Shown: positions 1-6,333 of the stretch, in pieces
Numbering within the stretch: the stretch's first letter is position 1
Layout of the letters: the number at the start of each line of letters is the position of its first letter
DNA from: Chloroflexota bacterium
GTDB lineage: Bacteria; Chloroflexota; Ktedonobacteria; Ktedonobacterales; Ktedonobacteraceae
Assembly (NCBI GenBank): GCA_902810755.1
Contig: CADDYT010000211.1
Span: forward strand, 1-8,455
Reading direction: 5' to 3'
DNA length: 8,455 nucleotides
The notes under the pieces: generated by a model
Told to the model about the DNA's origin: nothing
Databases searched by the model: none
What the model saw: the letters and a program-made list of their open reading frames with translations, nothing else
Position numbers and translations under genes: made by a program

Positions 1-41
1 GGTGGCCTGTGGCGGGGTGGCCTGCATCCGGCGGTGGCCTG
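1..41. repeat. Three copies of a 9-bp repeat after the CheA-type gene
   Basis: GGTGGCCTG occurs at 1-9, 16-24 and 33-41 (CAGGCCACC on the minus strand), just downstream of the CheA-type stop codon. On the minus strand an ATG at 27-25 opens a frame reading M-Q-A-T-P-P-Q-A-T to the window edge. It may be the start of the next operon gene, but no ribosome-binding site precedes it. The cause of the repetition (coding or not) cannot be judged from this edge. Confidence 0.5.
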
Positions 42-60
42 GGAGGTGGAGATGGGGGCG

Positions 61-2613
61 TTAGCGACCCAGGACGCTTTTGATGGCGTTTTCCAGTACG
101 TTCTGGGGGCAGGGTTTGGTGAGGTAGGCTGATGCGCCGAGTTCGCGGGCGCGCTCGCGGTGCTTTTCGGATGAGCGAGAGGTGAGTATGAGGATTTTGA
201 TGCCGACAAGTTCAGGGTAGGCGGGCAGGATGTTGAGCAGGTCATAGCCGTTGAGGTTGGGCATTTCGATATCCAGGATCAGTACGGCGGGGTGCAGGGC
301 GAGCAATTTTTCCAGCGCCTCCATGCCGTCGTGCGCCTCCTCGACCTGGTAGCCAAGCTGGGTGAGGCTGTAGGAGAGCGACTGACGGATGAAGACGGAG
401 TCGTCGGCGACGAGAATGGTGGTCTGACCCGGCTCCGTATGGCTCGCTCGCTGCTGCTCGTCGGCTGGCATCAGAGTACGTGCCTCGCGGCTGCGATGAT
501 GGCGATAGAGATGCACCAGTTCGGGAAGGTTGAGCAGGAGCAGGACATTGCCGTCGCCATCGATGGCCGCGCCGGTAATACCCGGACGCTGCAGGTGTTC
601 CGGCAGGGGCCTGACGACGAGTTCGGCTGAGCCGCAGACCTCCTCCACCTCGACCAGCAGACGCGGCTGGTTGGGCTGAACGGACAACTCCAGCAGCGGC
701 ATGCCTCTTTCTCCCTCCTGTCGGGCAGGGGCAGGGAAACGCAGCAGGTCGTTGAGCAGGTAACGGCGGTCTCCGGCAATCTCTTCCCCGCGCCCGTCGT
801 CGATCTGCTGCACCTGAGAGAATGGCACGACCACCTGCTGCCCGGCGGCGCGCACCAGCAGGCCCTGCACCGTTCCCTGTGAGCGCGGCAGGCGCAGAAA
901 GAAGCTGATCCCTCCGGCGGCGTTGCGCTGCACCTGTATTCTGCCGTTGAGGCGGCGCATCACTTCGTGCATGCCATCCAGGGTACCGCCGGGAACAGGC
1001 ATGGAGAAGCCCAGCTCTAAGGCGATTTCGTGGCCCAGGGCCTGGACGTGGAGCCAGACGCGGTAGGCAGGCTGTTCTTTGCTCTCCTCACCTCTCTTGC
1101 TCTCTTTGCCCGTCCCATCCTGCTCATTCTCTTCAAGAGAAGCTATGCTACCGGTCACGCAGTCACGCACGAGTTGCAGCAAGGGATTTTTCAATTCTTC
1201 CAGAATATCCTGGTCGATTTCCACCGTCTCGCCCTGCACCTCGAACTGGATTTCGTGGCCCGCTGCCTGTGCGCTCATGATGATGGCCCGTTGCAGGCGC
1301 GCGCACAGGGCGTTGAGGGGGGTCAGGCGCAGGAGCAGAGTGTCGCTGCGCACGTTGCTGGCCTGGGAGCGGTGAAGCTGCAAGAGGTCCTGCAAGCGAG
1401 AGAAGGCGAGGCGTAGCTGTGAGGAAGCGGTGGCTACGTCGGTGATGGCTTCGCTGAATTGCTGTATCAACACTTCGTTCTCTGTGTAGTGTTCGATCTC
1501 TAACTCGTCCCAGAGCCTGGGATCGCCGACGGCTTTGCCGGGCAATCCCTTCTGCCTGCTTCTGCGCTGGTACAGGTGACCGGTACGTTCCGTCGCCTCA
1601 CGCAGAATACGGGCAACCAGCGATGACGATGGTTGCTCCTCGCTCAAGAGTTGCCGTTCCAACCGGATATGCTCGTTTTTTGAGGTGAGGGTGACGGTTG
1701 TGAAGATGGTTTCCAGGCGGCGCAGACGGGCCTGGGCGGTCTGCAATTCCTTCAAGGCCAGTTCTACCTGCGCCTGCGCCTGTTCCAGGGGGGCGTGTAG
1801 CTCGGCCATGCGCTCGGTGTGGCGCAGCAGTTGCTGGAGACGCTTTGTGTCTACGCGCACAAACGGGGCGCCAGGCGAGCGTTCTTCACGGGCGCTGGCG
1901 GTTCGTAGTGTCGTTAAGGTGGCTCGCTTGCCCGGCAGGACGGTGAAGATGGTGGCTGAGGCAGAGGAAGCCGGTGCGTTGGCGCCGCTTGCCTCTACGT
2001 CGATGCCGAGCGCGCGATACTCTGCCTGTAGCTCCTCAAGGGGGGCCGTGTGTTCTACCCGATCGGCAATCAGGCCATCCAGCGTGGCTTCGAGGGCCAG
2101 CACAGCCTGTACCAGGGCTTTCAATCCGATCAACTGGCTCACCGTCCCGGCGATGATCAAGCGGGCAATGGCCTCGATCTGGTAGGCGATGGTGGACATG
2201 GCAAAGCAGCCAACGGCGCCTGCCGTTCCCTTGATTTTGTGCGCTATGTGCTGTAATGTGGTTAACCGCGCCGTGTCCAGCGCGTCCTCCCGCTCGATCT
2301 GTCGCAGCGTGCGCCTCAAGAGGGCGATATCCTCGTCGGCCTCAAAGGCAAAGATGGAGAGCATGTCTTCAAGAAAATTCTCATCTGTAAGGGAAGTATC
2401 TCGCTCTGGTTCAGCTTGCTCAGAGCGGGGAGAAAGCTCAACATGCGCCGACAAAGGAGAAAGAGCGGTGTCAGCTTCGACCTCTAGCGCGGAAGTCCCA
2501 TCGCTGCCGGGATTGGCAGAGATATCTTCCAGGGCATCGAACATACGCAGCACTTCCTGATCTTCAGGAGAGAGCTGGCTCTCATCAAAAGGGGGAAATA
2601 TGTCTTCATCCAT
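61..2613 (-). CDS. CheA-type chemosensory protein (HPt - dimerisation - degenerate ATPase - CheW-like - receiver), probable pseudokinase
   Basis: An 850-residue protein with the layout of ChpA/PilL-like hybrid CheA proteins. After an acidic N-terminus (1-75) comes an HPt domain (about 80-190) with the motif HKIKGTAG, putting the phospho-acceptor at H125. A long helical region (about 252-420) matches the dimerisation helices, including the W-D-E-L-E...YTE segment seen in PilL-like CheAs. The ATPase region (about 440-575) is recognisable by its flanks, but the N-box reads LVRDCVTGS instead of LVRNAVDHG, no DDGxGI box is present, and the GRGVGMDVV box is replaced by GGTLDGMHEV. A CheW-like domain (about 578-705) follows. 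The C-terminal receiver (731-850) is complete: D737/D738, phospho-site D781, T811, K833. The start ATG overlaps the end of cheW by 8 bp, so translation is probably coupled; the Shine-Dalgarno match is weak. No membrane segment is visible, so a cytoplasmic array protein is expected. Family assignment is firm; lack of kinase activity is inferred from the missing motifs. Confidence 0.93.
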   Translation of the reverse strand: MDEDIFPPFDESQLSPEDQEVLRMFDALEDISANPGSDGTSALEVEADTALSPLSAHVELSPRSEQAEPERDTSLTDENFLEDMLSIFAFEADEDIALLRRTLRQIEREDALDTARLTTLQHIAHKIKGTAGAVGCFAMSTIAYQIEAIARLIIAGTVSQLIGLKALVQAVLALEATLDGLIADRVEHTAPLEELQAEYRALGIDVEASGANAPASSASATIFTVLPGKRATLTTLRTASAREERSPGAPFVRVDTKRLQQLLRHTERMAELHAPLEQAQAQVELALKELQTAQARLRRLETIFTTVTLTSKNEHIRLERQLLSEEQPSSSLVARILREATERTGHLYQRRSRQKGLPGKAVGDPRLWDELEIEHYTENEVLIQQFSEAITDVATASSQLRLAFSRLQDLLQLHRSQASNVRSDTLLLRLTPLNALCARLQRAIIMSAQAAGHEIQFEVQGETVEIDQDILEELKNPLLQLVRDCVTGSIASLEENEQDGTGKESKRGEESKEQPAYRVWLHVQALGHEIALELGFSMPVPGGTLDGMHEVMRRLNGRIQVQRNAAGGISFFLRLPRSQGTVQGLLVRAAGQQVVVPFSQVQQIDDGRGEEIAGDRRYLLNDLLRFPAPARQEGERGMPLLELSVQPNQPRLLVEVEEVCGSAELVVRPLPEHLQRPGITGAAIDGDGNVLLLLNLPELVHLYRHHRSREARTLMPADEQQRASHTEPGQTTILVADDSVFIRQSLSYSLTQLGYQVEEAHDGMEALEKLLALHPAVLILDIEMPNLNGYDLLNILPAYPELVGIKILILTSRSSEKHRERARELGASAYLTKPCPQNVLENAIKSVLGR

Positions 2614-3253
2614 CTAATGCAGCTATTCCTGTTTGCTCCACGATATCGGCCAGCAGCGCGGGTACATCCAGCACCGGCGCGTCGTTGTAGCTTCCGCGAA
2701 TGACGGCTGCCCGCGTTGCCGCCAGCCAGCCGGAAGCGAGGGCGATATCCCCGCCCTCTTGCAGATTGCTGACCTGCACCTGCTCAGGCGCGATGGCGAC
2801 CGCTGCGCCCAGAGCCGGGACGATGAGGGCGAGCGAAGGGGAGAAGTGGCTTTCCCGGCCCGTATCGCTCAGAATCACCAGCATGCCCTGGGCCAGTTGT
2901 GCGCTATAGCTCACCGGCTCGGCGCTGTTGGCCAGATAGGAGGCGAGGTCGATGGCGGCGAGCGTTTCGCCACGCCAGGCAACCAGGCCAGCCATCCAGG
3001 GAGGCATTGCCGGTAAGAGGGCAAGACGATGCGGCGGCGGCACCGCCTGGCTCAAGGTCTCTAAGGGGAGCCAGCAACGATGGCCGCTGCTATCCAGTGT
3101 ACACTCGATATATTCTTCGTGGCAGCCGCTTTTCCCTGTTCTGGTCGCCTGCTCGCAGGCAAGTTGCCAGAACTCGCGGTCACTGAGCTGCGCGAGGTGA
3201 CGGGCCGGTGGATAATCGAACGATGGAGAAATAGCTACCGGTTCCTGTTGCAT
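2606..3253 (-). CDS. CheW-like chemotaxis scaffold protein (PilI-type)
   Basis: A 215-residue protein with one CheW domain at about 46-207, preceded by a 45-residue extension that I do not recognise. The family signature is visible: a first strand (EYIECTLDSSGHRCWLPL), then LPAMPPWMAGLVAWRGETLAAIDL, which matches the family pattern lP..p.wv.Gl..lRGe..pviDL. CheW proteins join receptors to CheA in signalling arrays and have no enzymatic activity. The gene starts 4 bp after the stop of the response-regulator gene and its stop codon lies inside the first codons of the CheA-type gene (shared ATGGATGA), so the three genes form one tight operon. A short purine run (AAGGGA) directly precedes the ATG and an AGG lies 9 nt upstream, a modest ribosome-binding site. 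It is longer than a minimal CheW (about 150-170 residues) because of the N-terminal extension and a poorly conserved middle part. Confidence 0.9.
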   Translation of the reverse strand: MQQEPVAISPSFDYPPARHLAQLSDREFWQLACEQATRTGKSGCHEEYIECTLDSSGHRCWLPLETLSQAVPPPHRLALLPAMPPWMAGLVAWRGETLAAIDLASYLANSAEPVSYSAQLAQGMLVILSDTGRESHFSPSLALIVPALGAAVAIAPEQVQVSNLQEGGDIALASGWLAATRAAVIRGSYNDAPVLDVPALLADIVEQTGIAALDG

Positions 3254-3257
3254 TCCC

Positions 3258-3641
3258 TTAAGCCTGGATACCCAGGTGCGAGTGTACCACCGACATCACT
3301 TCCTGCGTGCGAAACGGCTTGGTGATGTAATCCTTCGCGCCCGCCAGGCGGCCCTTGAGCCGATCCAGCACGCCGTCGCGTCCTGTTAGCATGATGATGA
3401 CGGTGTTGTTATACTGCTGTTTCGTTCTCAAACGGCGGGCGATTTCATAGCCGTTCATCTTGGGCAGGCCGATGTCAAGAATGACCAGATCAGGGATACG
3501 CCCACCCGGTTGCGTCAGCGCCTTCAGCGCCTCTATGCCGTCACTATAACTGACGGATTCAAAGCCCTCGCGCTTGAGACTGGTCTCCATGATCTTGCGA
3601 ACCGTGAGCGAATCGTCGATGATCATTACCAGTTTTCCCAT
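3258..3641 (-). CDS. Single-domain response regulator (CheY/PilG/PilH-like receiver)
   Basis: A 127-residue stand-alone receiver domain without an output domain. All key residues are visible: acidic pair D9/D10, phospho-acceptor D56 in the strand DLVILDIGLPKMNGYE, T86 in IIMLTGRDG and K108 in YITKPF. The K-M-N-G-Y-E stretch and the small size resemble PilG/PilH-type regulators of chemosensory pathways rather than DNA-binding regulators. It is the first gene of the operon with the CheW-like and CheA-type genes (gap of 4 bp to cheW). A good ribosome-binding site, GAGAGAGGA, ends 6 nt before the ATG and fixes the start. In the usual pathway CheA phosphorylates such a protein. Here the CheA neighbour seems to lack ATPase motifs, so the phosphate donor is uncertain. 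Confidence 0.93.
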   Translation of the reverse strand: MGKLVMIIDDSLTVRKIMETSLKREGFESVSYSDGIEALKALTQPGGRIPDLVILDIGLPKMNGYEIARRLRTKQQYNNTVIIMLTGRDGVLDRLKGRLAGAKDYITKPFRTQEVMSVVHSHLGIQA

Positions 3642-3647
3642 AGAGCA

Positions 3648-3656
3648 TCCTCTCTC
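3648..3656 (-). promoter_or_regulatory. Ribosome-binding site of the response-regulator gene
   Basis: On the minus strand the run GAGAGAGGA ends 6 nt before the ATG at 3641. It is the clearest Shine-Dalgarno sequence of the chemosensory operon and supports the chosen start over the out-of-frame ATGs just upstream. Confidence 0.65.
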
Positions 3657-3819
3657 TCATTACCACACTTCCAGCTTCTCCCCAATATCCCACACGCTCG
3701 TTATAAATAGGGTCATGCCCTGTTTCTCGCGAAAGATGTTCCTGCCGGGCAATAACGCAGGCAAAGGATACGCGCACAACTTCCCACGTTCCCCCGGTGG
3801 AGATAAGTACCTGCTATCA

Positions 3820-3848
3820 ATGGTACCATAGGACCTGACAAAGTGCAA
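3820..3848 (-). promoter_or_regulatory. Candidate promoter of the chemosensory operon, with an overlapping 10-bp palindrome
   Basis: Read on the minus strand, TTGCAC (3848-3843) is followed after exactly 17 nt by TACCAT (3825-3820). These give partial matches to the -35 (3 of 6) and -10 (4 of 6) consensus of the main sigma factor. The -10-like hexamer lies in a perfect palindrome, ATGGTACCAT (3820-3829), that could be an operator. A second -10-like hexamer, TATAAC (3705-3700, minus strand), lies closer to the gene but has no recognisable -35 partner. The rest of the gap between 3642 and 3887 shows no gene. Both assignments come from pattern matching only. Confidence 0.3.
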
Positions 3849-3887
3849 GCCGTCCGGCGTGAAGATTACCTTAAAATTTTTTCTCTG

Positions 3888-4751
3888 TCAGGGGTGAGAG
3901 AGGTAGCGCAGGAACCGTTCGAGCGCGCGATAGCGGAACTGGCGCGCGAAATCGACGATAGTGGAGTGGGGATTGTGGGGAATCTTTTGCAGTTCGTTCT
4001 GGGTGAGCGCGCGTAGCAGGAGCATATCTTCCTTCCAGGCCAGGTTGAGCATCATTTCCGGTAGCTCATCATCGATGCTATGCGCATCGATGCGCTTGAG
4101 CCAGAGATGGAAGAGGCGCTGCAGCCAGCTCTGCCGCGCCGGGGCGGTGAGCAAGGGAGAGAGAGCAATGGTCTGCTCATCGAAGATGGTATTGCTGCCA
4201 GCCTCGATAAGCAGCGTCTCCAGCACCGGCATGGCAGCATCGATGGCCTCGTCGAACATGGTTGTCAGAGGGGCGCAACGTTCTTTCAAGCGTTCATCCA
4301 GCACAAAGGCATAGAGGTCGAGGGCGGCAGAGTAATCCTGCCGCAGGGCGCGCACTTCCGCTTCCCTCAACAGCTCCATCAGGTCAGAGGTAATAACCGC
4401 GATGCTTTCGCCCTGTTCCAGCCGGGCCGCGTAACGCTCAACGCGCTGTCGGGATGCCTCTCGATCAAAAGGGGGAAGCGCGGGCTGCTCTGAGGGCGCT
4501 ACGAGCAGGACGCTCTCATCGCCGCCGAAATCCCACTCGTCCGTTTCCTCTTCGTCCTCGTCCAGTTCTTCGTACTCGCTAGAGCTATGCTCCTGCCTGT
4601 TACCATTGCTAGCACTGGAAGTGGCGAGACTGGCCAGCAACAGGTTCATCTCTGCAAGCAGCGCCGGGTGACGAAGGGCCAGCGCCTTCACCAGTTCGAC
4701 CAGAGTATCTTTCCCACTCTCGCGCAAACGCTGCTCGAATTCTGTATCCAT
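3888..4751 (-). CDS. Hypothetical helical protein with an acidic stretch
   Basis: A 287-residue protein that I do not recognise. The N-terminal 45 residues are a predicted helical segment (DTLVELVKALALRHPALLAE). Its wording recalls the region that follows SWIM zinc fingers in some bacterial proteins (E-L-V-x-L-x-L-A-x-x-x-P-x-L), but no CxC...CxH zinc motif is present. Residues about 59-79 form a strongly acidic, low-complexity linker rich in E and D. Residues about 97-287 look wholly alpha-helical with leucine-rich amphipathic periodicity, possibly degenerate helical repeats. No signal peptide, membrane segment or catalytic motif is seen. The gene lies 47 bp downstream of the histidine-kinase gene on the same strand, so co-transcription is likely and a role as partner or regulator of that kinase is possible but unproven. 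AAGGG, 8 nt before the ATG, can serve as ribosome-binding site. Confidence 0.75.
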   Translation of the reverse strand: MDTEFEQRLRESGKDTLVELVKALALRHPALLAEMNLLLASLATSSASNGNRQEHSSSEYEELDEDEEETDEWDFGGDESVLLVAPSEQPALPPFDREASRQRVERYAARLEQGESIAVITSDLMELLREAEVRALRQDYSAALDLYAFVLDERLKERCAPLTTMFDEAIDAAMPVLETLLIEAGSNTIFDEQTIALSPLLTAPARQSWLQRLFHLWLKRIDAHSIDDELPEMMLNLAWKEDMLLLRALTQNELQKIPHNPHSTIVDFARQFRYRALERFLRYLSHP

Positions 4752-4798
4752 GAGGGTTTCCCTTGCTCCTCTATCTCAATGGACGCCTGTGTTGCCGC

Positions 4799-5992
4799 TC
4801 AATCGGCGCCTGCCGGAGACTGCTTTGCCGCGACAGGAAGTGTAAAGAAAAAGATACTTCCCTGGCCCGGCGTACTCTCCGCACTGATGCGCCCACCGTG
4901 CGCCTCGACCACATGGCGGGCAATGGCCAGCCCCAGCCCGCTGCCGCCGCCGCCCGGCCCGATATAATCGGCCTTTGCCCGCGCCCGATCGGCCTTATAA
5001 AAACGCTCGAAGATGCGAGGCAGTTCCTCCGGGCGAATACCTACGCCGGTGTCGCGCACGAAAAATTGCTGCGTGCGCCCCTCTTCCTGCGCCCGCGTCC
5101 CGATGACGACCTCGCCGCCCGATGGGGTAAATTTGATGGCGTTGTGAACCAGGTTGACCAGGACGCGAGCGATCTGTTTGCTGTCCGCGGCCACCCTGCT
5201 CTCTCCCTGGGCAATCTCTGTTCTAAGTGTTACACGATGTCGTTGCGCTAGAGGTAACATGCGCGCCATGACTTCACGCACGAGTTGTTCGGCGCCCACC
5301 GGCTCAATCGTCATCGGCATCTGGCCGGACTCAATGCGCGCCAGTTCCAGCAGTTCGGAGACAAGGCCGCTGAGGTGCTGTACCTCGTTCTCAATTTTTT
5401 CTACAAACTCCTGCGCCCGCTCCGGGTCGGTGTCGATTACTTCTTCCAGCGTCTCAGCCAGCAGTCGCACGGAGGCCAGCGGTGTGCGCAGTTCGTGCGA
5501 GATATTGGCGATAAAGTCTCGTCGCACCCGTTCCAGGTGGCGCAATTCCGTCAAATCTTCAATCGAGATGGCGAAGTAGGCAAAGGGATGCCCGGCCTTT
5601 CCCGCTTGCTCCGACCTGCTCCCCTTCTCTCCCCTGAACGGGCGGTGCGCCAGCGGCACGACGGAAACGCTCCACACGGCCCCGGCACGCTCGTACTCCC
5701 TCTGCCATCGCTCGCCCGCGTTGATGCCGACACGCACGAGTTGCAAAAATGCTTCGTCCGGCACCAGCCGTTCCAGTGACTGCCCCACCAGCGCCTGCAT
5801 CCCCGCACGCGCGGAAGAACTCGACTGTTCAGCAGAGGCCTGCGCCGACCGTTCAAGAAGGCGGATGGCAAACTCGTTGGCGAAGCGCACCACCAGCGAG
5901 CGGTTTACGATCAGCACGGGCCACGAGGCGGCTTGCAAGAGTTCGAGAAAGAAATGCCGGTAATCAATAGCAGGCTCATGCTCATCTACCAT
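4799..5992 (-). CDS. Soluble PAS-containing sensor histidine kinase, PhoR-like
   Basis: A 397-residue orthodox histidine kinase. Domains: a PAS-like sensor (about 15-150), a HisKA dimerisation domain with phospho-acceptor H166 in ISHELRTPLASVR, and a HATPase_c domain (about 270-387). The ATPase domain has the N-box LVNLVHNAIKFTP (N284), the G1 box DTGVGI (D314), the F-box IFERFYKADRAR and a glycine-rich G2 box (GPGGGGSGLGLAIA). All catalytic motifs are intact. The sequence order HisKA/N/G1/F/G2 and wording are of the PhoR/ResE/VicK class, but the membrane segments usual in that class are absent, so the protein should be cytoplasmic. No DNA-binding response regulator is encoded beside it; the nearest receivers are the single-domain regulator and the CheA-type receiver downstream. 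AAAGG lies 7 nt before the ATG as ribosome-binding site. Stimulus and partner cannot be told from sequence. Confidence 0.93.
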   Translation of the reverse strand: MVDEHEPAIDYRHFFLELLQAASWPVLIVNRSLVVRFANEFAIRLLERSAQASAEQSSSSARAGMQALVGQSLERLVPDEAFLQLVRVGINAGERWQREYERAGAVWSVSVVPLAHRPFRGEKGSRSEQAGKAGHPFAYFAISIEDLTELRHLERVRRDFIANISHELRTPLASVRLLAETLEEVIDTDPERAQEFVEKIENEVQHLSGLVSELLELARIESGQMPMTIEPVGAEQLVREVMARMLPLAQRHRVTLRTEIAQGESRVAADSKQIARVLVNLVHNAIKFTPSGGEVVIGTRAQEEGRTQQFFVRDTGVGIRPEELPRIFERFYKADRARAKADYIGPGGGGSGLGLAIARHVVEAHGGRISAESTPGQGSIFFFTLPVAAKQSPAGAD

Positions 5993-6040
5993 TAGTCTTG
6001 CCTTTCGCTTTCACCGCTTTTCTCGTTCACCAGCAGGTGT

Positions 6041-6069
6041 ATACTAGCACAGAAGCAAGAATGCTGCAA
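6041..6069 (-). promoter_or_regulatory. Candidate promoter of the histidine-kinase gene
   Basis: On the minus strand TTGCAG (6069-6064) and TAGTAT (6046-6041) are spaced by 17 nt, about 50 nt upstream of the kinase ATG. The hexamers match the sigma-70-type consensus at 3 and 4 of 6 positions. The spacing and position are right; the sequence match is only fair. Confidence 0.3.
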
Positions 6070-6184
6070 GCCGCAGAGCAACTCTGTGCTGCTGCCTTTC
6101 AGGAAGAAGCTTCAGCGGAGAAGTGTAGATAGTTCAGGCACAACTTCCATGTCCTTCTTCTTGCATCCCTTCTCTATTTGCCTA

Positions 6185-6214
6185 TTTACTTTCTCTTGAG
6201 CTATGCGCTATACT
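6185..6214 (+). promoter_or_regulatory. Candidate promoter of the TPR gene
   Basis: TTTACT (6185-6190) and TATACT (6209-6214) are separated by 18 nt. The -10 matches TATAAT at 5 of 6 positions and the -35 matches TTGACA at 4 of 6. The start of transcription would be near 6221, leaving a leader of about 110 nt. A second TATAAA at 6228-6233 lacks a -35 partner. Confidence 0.4.
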
Positions 6215-6333
6215 AAGCAACACGCGGTATAAAGGGAGAGTCTCTACCCGCGTCGTTTTTCATTTCAGCAGGAAAGGAGAGGCGAAGTTCCCTCCCACAG
6301 GCGGCAGGGAAGAAAACGCCTATAGATGGAGAG

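Larger units (their letters stand above)
5993..6333. other. Divergent intergenic region between the histidine kinase and TPR genes
   Basis: A stretch of 341 bp without a convincing gene. It contains candidate promoters in both directions, listed separately. It also holds a small imperfect hairpin near 6072-6088 (CAGAG-CAA-CTCTG core) and a strong Shine-Dalgarno-like run, AAGGAGAGG (6274-6282), that is not followed by a start codon at useful distance. No tRNA, riboswitch or known RNA motif was recognised. Confidence 0.6.

Noticed and set aside
934..1176. Frameshift or assembly error as the cause of the degenerate CheA ATPase
   Set aside because: The frame is open and in register on both sides, with the flanking PilL-like and CheW-like regions intact, and the N-box substitutions lie apart from the missing lid. 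One indel error would not produce both. It can be fully excluded only by comparison with relatives.
3660..3848. Minus-strand frame of 62 codons in the gap before the response regulator
   Set aside because: It begins with TTG inside the putative promoter, has no ribosome-binding site and no recognisable domain, and spans the candidate regulatory sequences.
6072..6088. Small hairpin upstream of the histidine kinase as a terminator or riboswitch
   Set aside because: Only about 5-7 bp with a 3-nt loop and no T-run; nothing matches a known RNA motif.
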